Shown here: in pieces, positions 7,592 through 16,311 of the stretch | Position numbering within the stretch: position 1 is the first letter of the stretch | Layout: each line of letters starts with the position of its first letter | Origin: Salinivirgaceae bacterium | GTDB taxonomy: Bacteria; Bacteroidota; Bacteroidia; Bacteroidales; SZUA-534 | Assembly (NCBI GenBank): GCA_027858735.1 | Contig: JAQICC010000180.1 | Span: 1 to 33,991 of the forward strand | Direction of reading: 5' to 3' | Length of the DNA stretch: 33,991 nt | Position numbers and translations under genes: made by a program | Notes under the pieces: generated by a model | The model's input: only the letters and a program-made list of their open reading frames with translations | Databases searched by the model: none | What the model was told of the DNA's origin: nothing

Positions 7592-10500
7592 ATGAGAATT
7601 GTAGGGAAACCAAAGCTAAAGCTACGCCAAGAAGTTCGCGATTTTATCGATTTATACCAATCATTAGGGCAAAGAGCCGAAAACTTTTTACCAAGGCACA
7701 TTATCGATAATTTAAAATCTTTTACCCGACTCTGCTACGACGAGCCTGATGATCCTATTTTACAGCAGAGAGAGATCGATCGCCAGCTTTTAGAACTTAA
7801 AGAAGCAATACCAGGGTATACCGATGTTTCTTTAATGATTTTTCCTCATGAAGAATCGAAAGCTTTTGAGTACCGTTCAAAGAAAAATGTTTTCCGCCAA
7901 AGGTTAGTATCGCTAATTGATACTGAAGCTATTAATGAAGAAGAACAAAAACAAGCAAAAAATATATTAAATACTCACGACTATTCAGTTGGAACTCCTC
8001 CTGTTACCCAAAGAAACCTAAACTTTAGGTATACCATTTTATTAGGAGATCAGGTTTCTGAATTGCGTAAATTTCGTGAAGTTCTTGGAATTAAAGATGA
8101 AGTTGAAGAAGCGCAGTGGAATTATTTGCTAGACGTATTTGACCAAATGGTGGTTCAAAGTTCGCATTATACTACAGCAGCAGAAAAAACCGACTTCCTA
8201 ACGCGTAGCGAGCAAACCATTAACTTTAAAGGACTAAATGGATTCTTGAAGACAGTGGTAAGTGGAAGCTCTGATACCGCAGTTAAACTAATTAAGGAAG
8301 AATTATTTAATCCAGTAATTGTTCAAGATCTAACCTTTACTGATGAAGAAACTCTTTTTAACACTGTAAAAGAAGATACCACTTCAATTTTTGTAATTCG
8401 CATTCCTCATATGCGTAAAAACTTGTTCAATAACCCAAAGTGGTTCCCACTATTAACACGCATGATTTTTATTGATGCTTCAGATCTTTCTAAAAGCACC
8501 AATACAAGCTTAATTTTCTGCCTACATAATCAAATTGTACAAACACTAAATAAAGTACATACCAAAAAATTGGGTGCATTGGCAAATAGTCAGCTAAACC
8601 TACGCCTAATTCTCGAAAAAGTAAGCACCAAAAACTTAGAGCATTTCAAATCACTTATTCAAGGAAAAATTAATGACTATAACACGGAAATTGACCTACT
8701 TAAAAAGGAACAATTAGGTGCAACAAATAATCTTGAAAAAGATATTGTTCTATTTAAATTCGATGAATTTTCACGTCAAATTTTGAAAGACCGTTATTCT
8801 CTTGAAAAACTTCGTGATTATATCGATATGATTTTGAATTGCACTTCAGCCGAAACTCTTAAAAAACAAAACAAACAATTAATTCAAGAATTTGAAGACC
8901 GAACCAAAAAATATTTCTATTCAGATAACAAAGAAATTGAAATTGCAACCATTGTTGAAGGAGGTGGACGTAATCAAATTAAAACTTATGGTGAATACTT
9001 ATTACAGCGCAAATTAAAGCCTGTTGATAAAGCCATTATCGATCGTTGCAGAGTAATTCTTGATATTATTCCTGATACTTTTCAGCGTACGCTGAAAAAT
9101 CATTTTCATAAAAACTTTGGAATTAACTTATTCCTAGAAAAATATAAAGAGTATTTAATTAAAGCCGAAAACGATGCCGACAACAAAGGTCGTTTCTCAA
9201 ATTTCTTAATTGACTTAGGCATTTTTGAAAAATTCAATGCTCTAAGCAAAAAAGATCAAGATATTGTAAAAGAATTCATTAGCAGTTTATCTAACTTAAA
9301 TAAAACATCAATATCTGACGATGTTCAGATGATTATTCGCGATGTATTGTTTGGCAAAGAAGATAAAACGCTAAAACCATACATTCTTTTCAACAAATAT
9401 TCGTCATGGGAATACATGGATTTATTCCCAACTGATCGTTTCGATATTAACCCATTTGATATGGAGATTGGTATTGATGAAGAAGGACGTATTGATTACG
9501 ATCGCCTTACCACACGATTGGATCGTATGAAAAATACCTTTCAGGTATTCGACGAGTCAGGCAATCTTTGGGACAGTTTCTGTGAAAACTTAACCATTGT
9601 TATTAATGATCCATCGAACCCATCGGGATATTCTGATTTTAACAACCAGAGTATGTTACGCTTCCTAAAATCGGTAAGTACCAGCAAAATTACCTTGTTC
9701 TTAGATGAGGCTTATAACGACTCTGTAAAAATAAGTAGTGAAATTGAGCCAAAATGGCGTACTATTTCAAAATATGTAATGAACAATTTAAACCAGCAAT
9801 ATGCGCGTATTAATTTTGTTTCATCAATATCAACTACCAAGAATTTAGGTGCAACAGGCGACCGTTTAGGTTCACTTGTAGCTTCTCCTGCAAAAAAAGA
9901 TGTGATAGATTTCGCACATAAACAAAATAGTGTAGAAAGTGGTAATACCAATTCACTATTTATGCTTGTAAATATTTTAGAAACTGCTCAACTATCAAAA
10001 TCTATTAAAGATAATTTAGAAGAGCGCTTACCTAAAAATGCATCGCGTAATAAAATTAAACAGCGAATAGAAACCTACATAATTGCTGAAATTGATAGTT
10101 ACCGTCGCAAGCAAAATTCAAAGAGCTCAAAAGAGTTGCTTCGCTTCTCCCCTTTTGAAGGAAGCCCTCTTCACATGTTCTTATTGAACGAATTGGTTTC
10201 GCTTGATAAACTTGATGTACTTGAGTTACCCGATGACTTTAAATACCTTGATGAACCATTCTTTACGTACTATCAAAAACAATTGGTTAAGGATATTAAT
10301 GCGTTCCGTGTAAATAAAAACTTTAGAAACGAAGCCCTATTACGCCTCAAAATTGCTAAAGAAACAGCTACTGAATTATTAAGTGGCGAGGCAGGCGAAC
10401 ATGCTAAGATAATAGCTTCAGACGGCTCTTTCTTATTCAATATTCAGTTGAAAGATTTCTTTAGCTATCAAGATCTTGAGAAATTTACTAAAAAATTAGC

Positions 10501-13500
10501 CGAAGAAAGAGGCATTGCAGTAATTCCATATCAAACGGGCTTCCTGCGATTCTCAATGGGAGATTACCTTGATGGAACTGAAAAAGGATATGATATTTTC
10601 CGCAAAGAATTTAAAAATGCGCTTGAAATAGTATTAAAATATTGGTTGCAATTCTATAATGCGAAAAATGATGTTAAGAATAAAGAATTAAGTAGCGATA
10701 AATTACTCTCAAAACTATTTGAAGCAAAATCGGACAGAATTTTCATGCGCCAGGTTTTGGAAGATTTCCATATGGTTCGTGACTTGATAAAGACCCTAAG
10801 CAACTCATTGCGTATTAATAATGTTTGGACACTATATCATGCATCAGCAGGAATGAGTGGGGTAAGCATTAATACAATTGGAAGCTCGAAAAACTCAGTT
10901 ATAGAGTTTTCAGAAGAGGTTGGAAAATGTACCGACTTAACAAGCTTTATTCGCAGTGTTGCATTTACTTCGATTTATGAAAATATGCTGCCTCAGATTT
11001 ACAAAAATATTCCTATGATCAAGCACCTTGATTTTGGAAAAGTTTTGGCACGCTATGGTAAATCAACCTTGCTTAAATATATTACTGCAAAACTTAATTA
11101 CCAACCAACCGATTATATTCTGGATGCCCCTGAGGACGATGTTATAATAGCTGAAATTTTAATTGAAATGGAAAGAATTCTATTCTCGCCTGCCAAAACA
11201 AAAGTTTTAGCAATAAACAGTACCGGAAAACATGCTGATGATATTGCTCGCCTAGAAGGTGTTAATATGGTATTACGTAAGCATATTCAAGAGCTTATGT
11301 TGCATTTCAACCTTCCATTTGAAAACGATCCGGCTGAACCATCATTAATGGAATTGGTTAATAAAGGTCTTGAAAAATTTAAATGGATAACCGGCAAAAA
11401 AACATCGAACATTGATGCGGCCTATTTACTAAAACATTTATCTATAAATATTTACGATGAATTTATAGCTAAGGACATAATTGTTGGCTCAAAACTTTAC
11501 GGCTCAATTGAAAAACTTATTAACGATAAAGTTTTAGATCCTAAAATTTCATCGGATGAAAAAATCAAGCGTCTATATTTACTCAGCCGAAAAGAGTTTT
11601 TCCATAATAAAGTAGTAGCATTGGCTGAACGATTTAACAGTAAGCTAGTGGCTCTTGATGACATGGAGATAGAAGCAATTATTGGTGAATTTTTACACAA
11701 ATCGTTACCTGCCGAAATTGAGGATATCTGGAATCAAGTCGTTGAATTAGGTAAATTGAATATTGATGGCGAAAAACTTCATCGTGAGGTACGTTGGTTT
11801 ACTTTGTTCTTAATTAATTTAATGAACCAAACCAAAAGCAATGAACATTACGACAGATATACCCATTCAATTATTCATTTAACCGAGGCTGAATTTGCAC
11901 AGCAAAACTCAGCTATAAACGAAATGGTTCAACATGGTATTTCGGTGCATCAGAATTATGACATTAAAAACCATCCTCTTGAAAAATATAATAATGGAAG
12001 CTTAAAATGGCTTGCTAGTATTATGAGAGAATGCGGCGTTGTTGGAACTGAAAAGAATGTTCAAACACATACAAGAATTGCAACCGATGCTAAAAAACGT
12101 GAATATGCTTTCTACAGAATAGATCGTTTGGTTAATGATAAAGAAAAAGCTGCAAAAGAAAAGGCTCTTGCACTTTCTGAAGAAAACTCAAACGAATACA
12201 TTAAAATACTTGATACGCGTCCTTTAGGTTCTTTCTTTGTAAACCGTCTGGCAAAATTTGCTGCCAATATGGATATGGGAGACTACCGTTGTAAAATTTT
12301 CAATGGTGGATTGGTGAACGAACTATTTATTTATCACAAAAGCTATATGAAATATATGGCTGATAACTATCGTTTGCTTGATATTCAAGATGCTTCACTT
12401 GAAGATGCTAAGAATTTTGTACCCGACACTATTTGTTTTTATGGTGCTCCAACAAAAGTAGTATCGTTCCCTCGTGTTGGATACTTTGATATTAACGGAC
12501 CAAATGGCAAAATTAAAACTGTTGTTACACCTCTTACCAATAAAGGTGATTACTACGGTAACATTAAAAAACCTCGTTTAACAATTATGAACGAAAAAGT
12601 GAAAGATATGGGTGGTATCCCGGTTCACGGTTCAATGTTTGCTGTTGAAGAGGAAGATGGAGCCATGTTTGTTGTCCAAATTGCTGGTGATAGCGGTGTT
12701 GGTAAATCAGAAATGGTTGCTGCCATGATGCTAAAATGGATGAAGAATAACCTTACTGGTGTTCGTTCATTAAAAATGATTGCCGGCGATATGTTCCATG
12801 TATTCCCTGACTCAGAGGGTAACCTTTACGGTATTGGAACAGAAGTTGGAGACTTTAGCCGTATAACCGATTTTGATCCAGATTATATTAAGTTTTACAA
12901 CTCATTATTTGAAAGTAGTGCCGATAGTAACGTTGAAGACTTAAATTCGCGTTCAACAATAAGTGGCCTTTGCGATGTAAGCATGCCATTTAAAATTGAT
13001 ATAATGCTAACCGCAAGCAACTTTGCTCGTGAGGAAGCTGGTATTACACGGTACGAGAATCCTGAGAATTTTATATTGTATCGCGATTCACATGGTGAGC
13101 GCAGAGAAAAAGCTACCAGTGGTGATAATCCACATTTCCAGCGAACCCTGATGCGTTATCCAAGCGATAAAAACATAGTTGATGTGCTTGACAAACATGG
13201 TAGCTACATTGACGATATGGTTGATTGGGAAAAAGATGATTTTACAGGTGTATTCTATTTGTGTTCATCCTACAAAATGATTGATAAAATTGATCTTAAT
13301 GAAGTAATCAATAAAATATTTGTTGAAAAAGAATTTGCTAAAAATGGTGAGAAATATACCATTAAAAGTGTAACCTTTGACATTATTAAAAACCGATTTA
13401 TTGCACTTGTTGCTAATGAAGAAAACGAAATTAGTACTGTTATTGACCGTGGTTTATTTAATCAAATTTTCAATGCATTAGCGAGTACTCCTGGTGGTCA

Positions 13501-14263
13501 ACCATTTATCGATGAAGGTGGTGAAAATGATGGAAAGAGACATTTGGTTGAAGTTCTAAAATCGGGCGAGGGTAAAAAAATTCAGTTAGGTATTCTAAGT
13601 ACCGATATTGGCCGCACTGGTAAAGAAATTACAGGACCTCAAATGGCTGCCGAAGATATGCGCAAATTAATTCGTGAAGTTCGTATTGCCAGGCCTGAGA
13701 TTAACCAGAATAAAAACATTGTTAAAAAACAAATTTTAGCTTGCTACAAGCACATATTCGATGGAGAATATGGCAACTCTGAGATTTTCCGTTACAATTT
13801 CTGGTTATGGCAAATGGAGCAAATGCGCAAAGCTAAATTCGTTAGAATTGATGATAAAAATAAACACGTTGATTTATCGAAACTTAAAGGATTTAAGCCT
13901 GAAGCCAAGGACAAAGTATTTAGTCCGTTGATTGTGACACCAAACATGAACATTGAGCTTTCTAGTTATGGTGAAACTTATTTACAGCTTATGAATCTGC
14001 CTGACATTGCTGAATTTGCTTTGGAATTTTCTGAAATTGCAGAAAACCTTTTTATAGCCGAAAGTTATAGTCAGGAAACCATAGTTAATAATATGATTAT
14101 TCAGTTACTGTTAATGAATGGCTATATTTTAAAAGAAGATTTAACACGCGGAAGTATTTTTGAGAAAGTTAATAGAGAAACCATTGCAGCTGCTAAATAT
14201 GCTGCACTTGAAATATTAAACCGTAAAAAAAACGGTAAAAAAGACCCAACTATCACAAAATAG
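7592..14263 (+). CDS. Giant protein: PLP-aminotransferase-like plus HprK/PEPCK-like P-loop domains
   Basis: Unrecognised cytosolic protein of about 2223 residues with no signal peptide or membrane segment. Numbering is from the ATG at 7592, chosen over an in-frame TTG at 7571 that lies inside a hairpin. Residues 1 to about 600 are mostly helical and unassigned. About 600-1000 looks like a fold-type I aminotransferase: NDPSNPSG (672-679), LDEAY with D705, SISTTKNLGATGDRLG with candidate Schiff-base Lys750 and phosphate-binding Arg758, and RFSMG with candidate carboxylate-binding Arg986. After another unassigned stretch, VHGSMF (from about 1678) leads into GDSGVGKSE (1699-1707, Lys1705), the P-loop form of HPr kinase and related PEPCK-fold kinases. 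IAGDMFHV (D1733) is a possible metal-binding site. The gene has its own promoter region and terminator. Reaction and substrates are unknown; the domain calls rest on motifs only. Confidence 0.75.
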   Translation: MRIVGKPKLKLRQEVRDFIDLYQSLGQRAENFLPRHIIDNLKSFTRLCYDEPDDPILQQREIDRQLLELKEAIPGYTDVSLMIFPHEESKAFEYRSKKNVFRQRLVSLIDTEAINEEEQKQAKNILNTHDYSVGTPPVTQRNLNFRYTILLGDQVSELRKFREVLGIKDEVEEAQWNYLLDVFDQMVVQSSHYTTAAEKTDFLTRSEQTINFKGLNGFLKTVVSGSSDTAVKLIKEELFNPVIVQDLTFTDEETLFNTVKEDTTSIFVIRIPHMRKNLFNNPKWFPLLTRMIFIDASDLSKSTNTSLIFCLHNQIVQTLNKVHTKKLGALANSQLNLRLILEKVSTKNLEHFKSLIQGKINDYNTEIDLLKKEQLGATNNLEKDIVLFKFDEFSRQILKDRYSLEKLRDYIDMILNCTSAETLKKQNKQLIQEFEDRTKKYFYSDNKEIEIATIVEGGGRNQIKTYGEYLLQRKLKPVDKAIIDRCRVILDIIPDTFQRTLKNHFHKNFGINLFLEKYKEYLIKAENDADNKGRFSNFLIDLGIFEKFNALSKKDQDIVKEFISSLSNLNKTSISDDVQMIIRDVLFGKEDKTLKPYILFNKYSSWEYMDLFPTDRFDINPFDMEIGIDEEGRIDYDRLTTRLDRMKNTFQVFDESGNLWDSFCENLTIVINDPSNPSGYSDFNNQSMLRFLKSVSTSKITLFLDEAYNDSVKISSEIEPKWRTISKYVMNNLNQQYARINFVSSISTTKNLGATGDRLGSLVASPAKKDVIDFAHKQNSVESGNTNSLFMLVNILETAQLSKSIKDNLEERLPKNASRNKIKQRIETYIIAEIDSYRRKQNSKSSKELLRFSPFEGSPLHMFLLNELVSLDKLDVLELPDDFKYLDEPFFTYYQKQLVKDINAFRVNKNFRNEALLRLKIAKETATELLSGEAGEHAKIIASDGSFLFNIQLKDFFSYQDLEKFTKKLAEERGIAVIPYQTGFLRFSMGDYLDGTEKGYDIFRKEFKNALEIVLKYWLQFYNAKNDVKNKELSSDKLLSKLFEAKSDRIFMRQVLEDFHMVRDLIKTLSNSLRINNVWTLYHASAGMSGVSINTIGSSKNSVIEFSEEVGKCTDLTSFIRSVAFTSIYENMLPQIYKNIPMIKHLDFGKVLARYGKSTLLKYITAKLNYQPTDYILDAPEDDVIIAEILIEMERILFSPAKTKVLAINSTGKHADDIARLEGVNMVLRKHIQELMLHFNLPFENDPAEPSLMELVNKGLEKFKWITGKKTSNIDAAYLLKHLSINIYDEFIAKDIIVGSKLYGSIEKLINDKVLDPKISSDEKIKRLYLLSRKEFFHNKVVALAERFNSKLVALDDMEIEAIIGEFLHKSLPAEIEDIWNQVVELGKLNIDGEKLHREVRWFTLFLINLMNQTKSNEHYDRYTHSIIHLTEAEFAQQNSAINEMVQHGISVHQNYDIKNHPLEKYNNGSLKWLASIMRECGVVGTEKNVQTHTRIATDAKKREYAFYRIDRLVNDKEKAAKEKALALSEENSNEYIKILDTRPLGSFFVNRLAKFAANMDMGDYRCKIFNGGLVNELFIYHKSYMKYMADNYRLLDIQDASLEDAKNFVPDTICFYGAPTKVVSFPRVGYFDINGPNGKIKTVVTPLTNKGDYYGNIKKPRLTIMNEKVKDMGGIPVHGSMFAVEEEDGAMFVVQIAGDSGVGKSEMVAAMMLKWMKNNLTGVRSLKMIAGDMFHVFPDSEGNLYGIGTEVGDFSRITDFDPDYIKFYNSLFESSADSNVEDLNSRSTISGLCDVSMPFKIDIMLTASNFAREEAGITRYENPENFILYRDSHGERREKATSGDNPHFQRTLMRYPSDKNIVDVLDKHGSYIDDMVDWEKDDFTGVFYLCSSYKMIDKIDLNEVINKIFVEKEFAKNGEKYTIKSVTFDIIKNRFIALVANEENEISTVIDRGLFNQIFNALASTPGGQPFIDEGGENDGKRHLVEVLKSGEGKKIQLGILSTDIGRTGKEITGPQMAAEDMRKLIREVRIARPEINQNKNIVKKQILACYKHIFDGEYGNSEIFRYNFWLWQMEQMRKAKFVRIDDKNKHVDLSKLKGFKPEAKDKVFSPLIVTPNMNIELSSYGETYLQLMNLPDIAEFALEFSEIAENLFIAESYSQETIVNNMIIQLLLMNGYILKEDLTRGSIFEKVNRETIAAAKYAALEILNRKKNGKKDPTITK

Positions 14264-14285
14264 TTGGCGTAGTAGTAGTTTGAAT

Positions 14286-14317
14286 AGCGCAGGGCTTAGT
14301 AGACCCTGCGCTTTTTT
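14286..14317 (+). terminator. Rho-independent terminator of the giant-protein gene
   Basis: GC-rich stem GCGCAGGG / CCCTGCGC around a 9-nt loop, followed by six or seven T. It lies 23 bp after the stop codon. Confidence 0.93.
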
Positions 14318-14527
14318 GTTAAAATGCGCAACCTTTTGCATTGTTTTCAACTCTTGAAATTCTCTATCAATTTTCGCATCTTAACCCTATTAGATGAACT
14401 AAAGACAAATGGTTCCTGTGAGAGTTTGTACTAGTTGTTTGAAAGTAGCTGACAAAACTTCAGGTGATGTAATTAATTGTTAAAACTGCCATCTTTAACT
14501 TCTGCGATGGCAGAATTATAAGTATTG
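14318..14527. other. Gene-free stretch upstream of the MITE-like element
   Basis: No reading frame of note on either strand. It holds a perfect 8-bp hairpin CTGCCATC / GATGGCAG at 14486-14513 with a 12-nt loop and no T-tract. It could be decayed sequence or part of a non-coding transcript ending at 14809; nothing firmer is visible. Confidence 0.4.
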
Positions 14528-14758
14528 ACTACTAGTGTCAAGTTAAGAATTAACGTTCGGGTTCGGAAAGAGAACAATAAAGCCAAAGCGGGCGAGTCTT
14601 CCCCTGTAGAGCCTTCCGAAATAAGTTCGGAACAGGTCGTGCCGAACTAGCTTCGGTAAAGTGCCGATAACTTGTCCCGATTTCTCGGGAGGCGAAGGGG
14701 GAATAAAGGCTAATGGCTAATTAACCCGAAATCTCATACATGACTTGACACTACTAGT
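14528..14758. mobile_element. 213-bp MITE-like element with 9-bp target duplication
   Basis: A GC-richer block (14537-14749) in AT-rich surroundings, bounded by the perfect 9-bp direct repeat ACTACTAGT at 14528-14536 and 14750-14758. Its ends are 27-bp imperfect inverted repeats (14537-14563 and 14723-14749, 20 of 27 matches) that start GTCAAGT and share TTCGGGTT internally. No ORF is present. The interior holds three small hairpins: TTCCGAA/TTCGGAA (14614-14632), CCGAA/TTCGG (14642-14656) and TCCCGA/TCGGGA (14675-14690). This is the layout of a non-autonomous transposable element mobilised in trans. The parent IS family is not identified; a 9-bp duplication fits several families. It is not derived from the IS at 5357, whose ends differ. 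Confidence 0.72.
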
Positions 14759-14770
14759 TCGGCCACAAAC

Positions 14771-14809
14771 AAAAAAGAAAGCCTGATTAATAATCAGGCT
14801 TTCTTTTTT
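14771..14809. terminator. Very strong palindromic (bidirectional) terminator
   Basis: A near-perfect 19-bp palindrome, AAAAAAGAAAGCCTGATTA paired with its complement across one base, with A-rich and T-rich flanks so it can act in either direction. It is about 500 bp downstream of the giant gene, which already has its own terminator, and upstream of the thioredoxin promoter. Whatever transcript it ends is not an annotated gene. Confidence 0.85.
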
Positions 14810-14866
14810 TGTTCTCCAATGATTAAATTATTATATTTATTTATGTACATATGTGCATTTGTGGCA

Positions 14867-14875
14867 TAAATTTTG
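14867..14875 (+). promoter_or_regulatory. Candidate -7 element of the thioredoxin operon
   Basis: TAAATTTTG resembles TAnnTTTG with one extra base. It lies 27 nt upstream of the ATG at 14903 and overlaps the in-frame TTG at 14873, which argues that the TTG is not the start. Confidence 0.4.
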
Positions 14876-14902
14876 CTTAATAAAAATAAACGCTTTACTA
14901 TT

Positions 14903-15202
14903 ATGAATAAATTTATGCAAATAATTAACAGCGACACCCCGGTACTAGTAGACTTTTATGCTGATTGGTGCGCACCATGCAAAATGATGCCTCCAATTCT
15001 AAAACAAGTAAAAGATAAACTTGGTGACAATATTAGAATTATTAAAATTGATTCAGATAAAAATCACGTGTTATCGCAAAAATATCAAATACGAAGCATT
15101 CCGACTATTATGCTTTTTCAGAAAGGTGAAGTAAAATGGCAAAATTCTGGGGTAATGCAAGCAAGTCAGTTAATATCAACCATTGAAAATTTTACAAATT
15201 AA
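14903..15202 (+). CDS. Thioredoxin
   Basis: Small cytosolic thioredoxin of 99 residues. The active site is WCAPC at 22-26 within VDFYADWCAPCKMMPPIL, with the cis-proline P67 in IRSIPTI. It reduces protein disulfides using electrons from thioredoxin reductase. The start is placed at the ATG at 14903; an in-frame TTG at 14873 would add ten residues but overlaps the likely promoter. A Cys-Ala-Pro-Cys centre differs from the standard CGPC and may shift the redox potential. The next gene, a thioredoxin-fold lipoprotein, begins 47 bp downstream on the same strand with no terminator between, so the two are probably cotranscribed. Confidence 0.92.
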   Translation: MNKFMQIINSDTPVLVDFYADWCAPCKMMPPILKQVKDKLGDNIRIIKIDSDKNHVLSQKYQIRSIPTIMLFQKGEVKWQNSGVMQASQLISTIENFTN

Positions 15203-15249
15203 TTTTATTCCGATAGGAAAATATGACCTTACACTTAAAATAATAAAAA

Positions 15250-15765
15250 ATGAAACAGTCAGCAATAATTACAATTCTCTCCTTACTTTTTTTAACTCAA
15301 TCTTGTTCAAATAAAACAAGTGACGAGAAAGATAACACCCTAAAAGAAACTACCTCAGAAAATAGTGTAGCAGTTAAAGAAACTAATCCTAAGGGTCCTG
15401 TTCATTTAACAAAAGCCGATTTTATGGAAAAAGTATGGGATTTTGAATCGAACTCTGACAAATGGGTTTATAAAGGTGACAAACCTTGTATAATTGATTT
15501 TTATGCAGATTGGTGCGGGCCATGCAAAATAGCTGCCCCTATACTTGAAGAATTGGCTTTAGAATATGCCGATGATATTTACATATACAAAATTGATACT
15601 GAAAAGGAGCTTGAATTAGCAAGTGCCTTTGGAATACAAAGCATCCCAGCTTTTTTATACTGCCCATTAAACGGAGAACCCCAAATGGCGGCCGGAATTG
15701 GAAGAACACCTGAAGATACCAAAGAAATGTTTATAGGCGTTATTAACGATTTTTTATTGAAATAG
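15250..15765 (+). CDS. Thioredoxin-fold lipoprotein
   Basis: Envelope lipoprotein of 171 residues. Residues 1-19 are a lipoprotein signal peptide with lipobox LTQSC and lipidated Cys19. A low-complexity polar linker of about 30 residues (SDEKDNTLKETTSEN) follows, then a thioredoxin domain from about 55 with WCGPC at 88-92 and cis-proline P133 in QSIPAF. The fold and CXXC predict a thiol-disulfide oxidoreductase or disulfide reductase in the periplasm, anchored to a membrane. Unusually for a periplasmic protein it has the classic cytosolic thioredoxin motif. It pairs with the cytosolic thioredoxin 47 bp upstream. Electron donor and targets are unknown; no DsbD-like transporter is in the window. 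Confidence 0.88.
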   Translation: MKQSAIITILSLLFLTQSCSNKTSDEKDNTLKETTSENSVAVKETNPKGPVHLTKADFMEKVWDFESNSDKWVYKGDKPCIIDFYADWCGPCKIAAPILEELALEYADDIYIYKIDTEKELELASAFGIQSIPAFLYCPLNGEPQMAAGIGRTPEDTKEMFIGVINDFLLK

Positions 15766-15780
15766 AATCTTCAATATTTA

Positions 15781-15825
15781 CAAAAGCAAAATACTTGGTT
15801 TTAAAAGCCAGATATTTTGCCTTTG
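15781..15825. terminator. Imperfect hairpin between convergent genes
   Basis: Inverted repeat of about 19 bp with a few mismatches (caaaagcaaaata / tattttgcctttg) in the gap between the convergent genes ending at 15765 and 15833. It lacks a long T-tract, so terminator activity is only likely. Confidence 0.5.
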
Positions 15826-15832
15826 CATAAAA

Positions 15833-16183
15833 CTACTTTTTAGTTTTAAAAAGTATTGAGGTAATAAGTTCAATTAAAATTCCATAAATTACTCCCATAA
15901 TTACAGTTGAAACAAACATAGCTGTTTTTGTGAATTCTGGATTTTCAGGAGCCATTAAGGCACTAAGACCAAGAGGTAGACTATAAAGTAAACCAATTAA
16001 CAAGCCGTGTAAAACCCAATGCATATTTATTAGGCTTATACCTATAGTAAACCCAATTAATGTTCTGCTTGCAATAATTTGCAGCGACACTGCTATTGGC
16101 AATTCACCTGAGCTACAAGCAAATCCAAAGCATACAAATCCAAATAACAATCCTGAGACAGTAGCAATAATAATTCTTTTCAT
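15833..16183 (-). CDS. Small integral membrane protein, unknown function
   Basis: Membrane protein of 116 residues, not recognised. It has about four hydrophobic segments (roughly 3-24, 32-52, 56-78 and 87-111), a short loop APENPEFTK and a basic C-terminus LFKTKK. Glycine-rich helices (SGLLFGFVCFGFACSSG, HGLLIGLLYSLPLGLSAL) suggest close helix packing. No catalytic motif is visible. It is transcribed alone on the minus strand from the ATG at 16183; the upstream minus-strand gene is closed off by the terminator at 16257-16294. It is probably an inner-membrane protein; no function can be assigned. Confidence 0.75.
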   Translation of the reverse strand: MKRIIIATVSGLLFGFVCFGFACSSGELPIAVSLQIIASRTLIGFTIGISLINMHWVLHGLLIGLLYSLPLGLSALMAPENPEFTKTAMFVSTVIMGVIYGILIELITSILFKTKK

Positions 16184-16256
16184 AATAAATAGTTTTTGTA
16201 TTAATATATATTACAAAGAAACATGTGGAGCGTGACAGCCTTATGTCAGTAGAAAT

Positions 16257-16294
16257 AAAAAAAGCTCCATTTTGAAAAGAATGGAGCTTTTTTT
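16257..16294 (-). terminator. Terminator of the 17904-16312 minus-strand unit
   Basis: Stem AAAAAAAGCTCCATT / AATGGAGCTTTTTTT with loop TTGAAAAG, directly downstream of the minus-strand gene ending at 16312. A- and T-tracts on both sides make it bidirectional. Confidence 0.9.
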
Positions 16295-16311
16295 ATTTGT
16301 TGAATATATTT

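Noticed and set aside
14533-14753. 31-bp inverted repeat beginning TAGTGTCAAGT with a 3-bp ACT duplication as the element ends
   Set aside because: A better boundary gives a perfect 9-bp direct repeat ACTACTAGT; the extra TAGT of inverted symmetry comes from that partly palindromic duplication.
16233-16248. TGACA-N6-TGTCA dyad upstream of the 16183 start as an operator
   Set aside because: Five-base arms and no regulator nearby; insufficient support.
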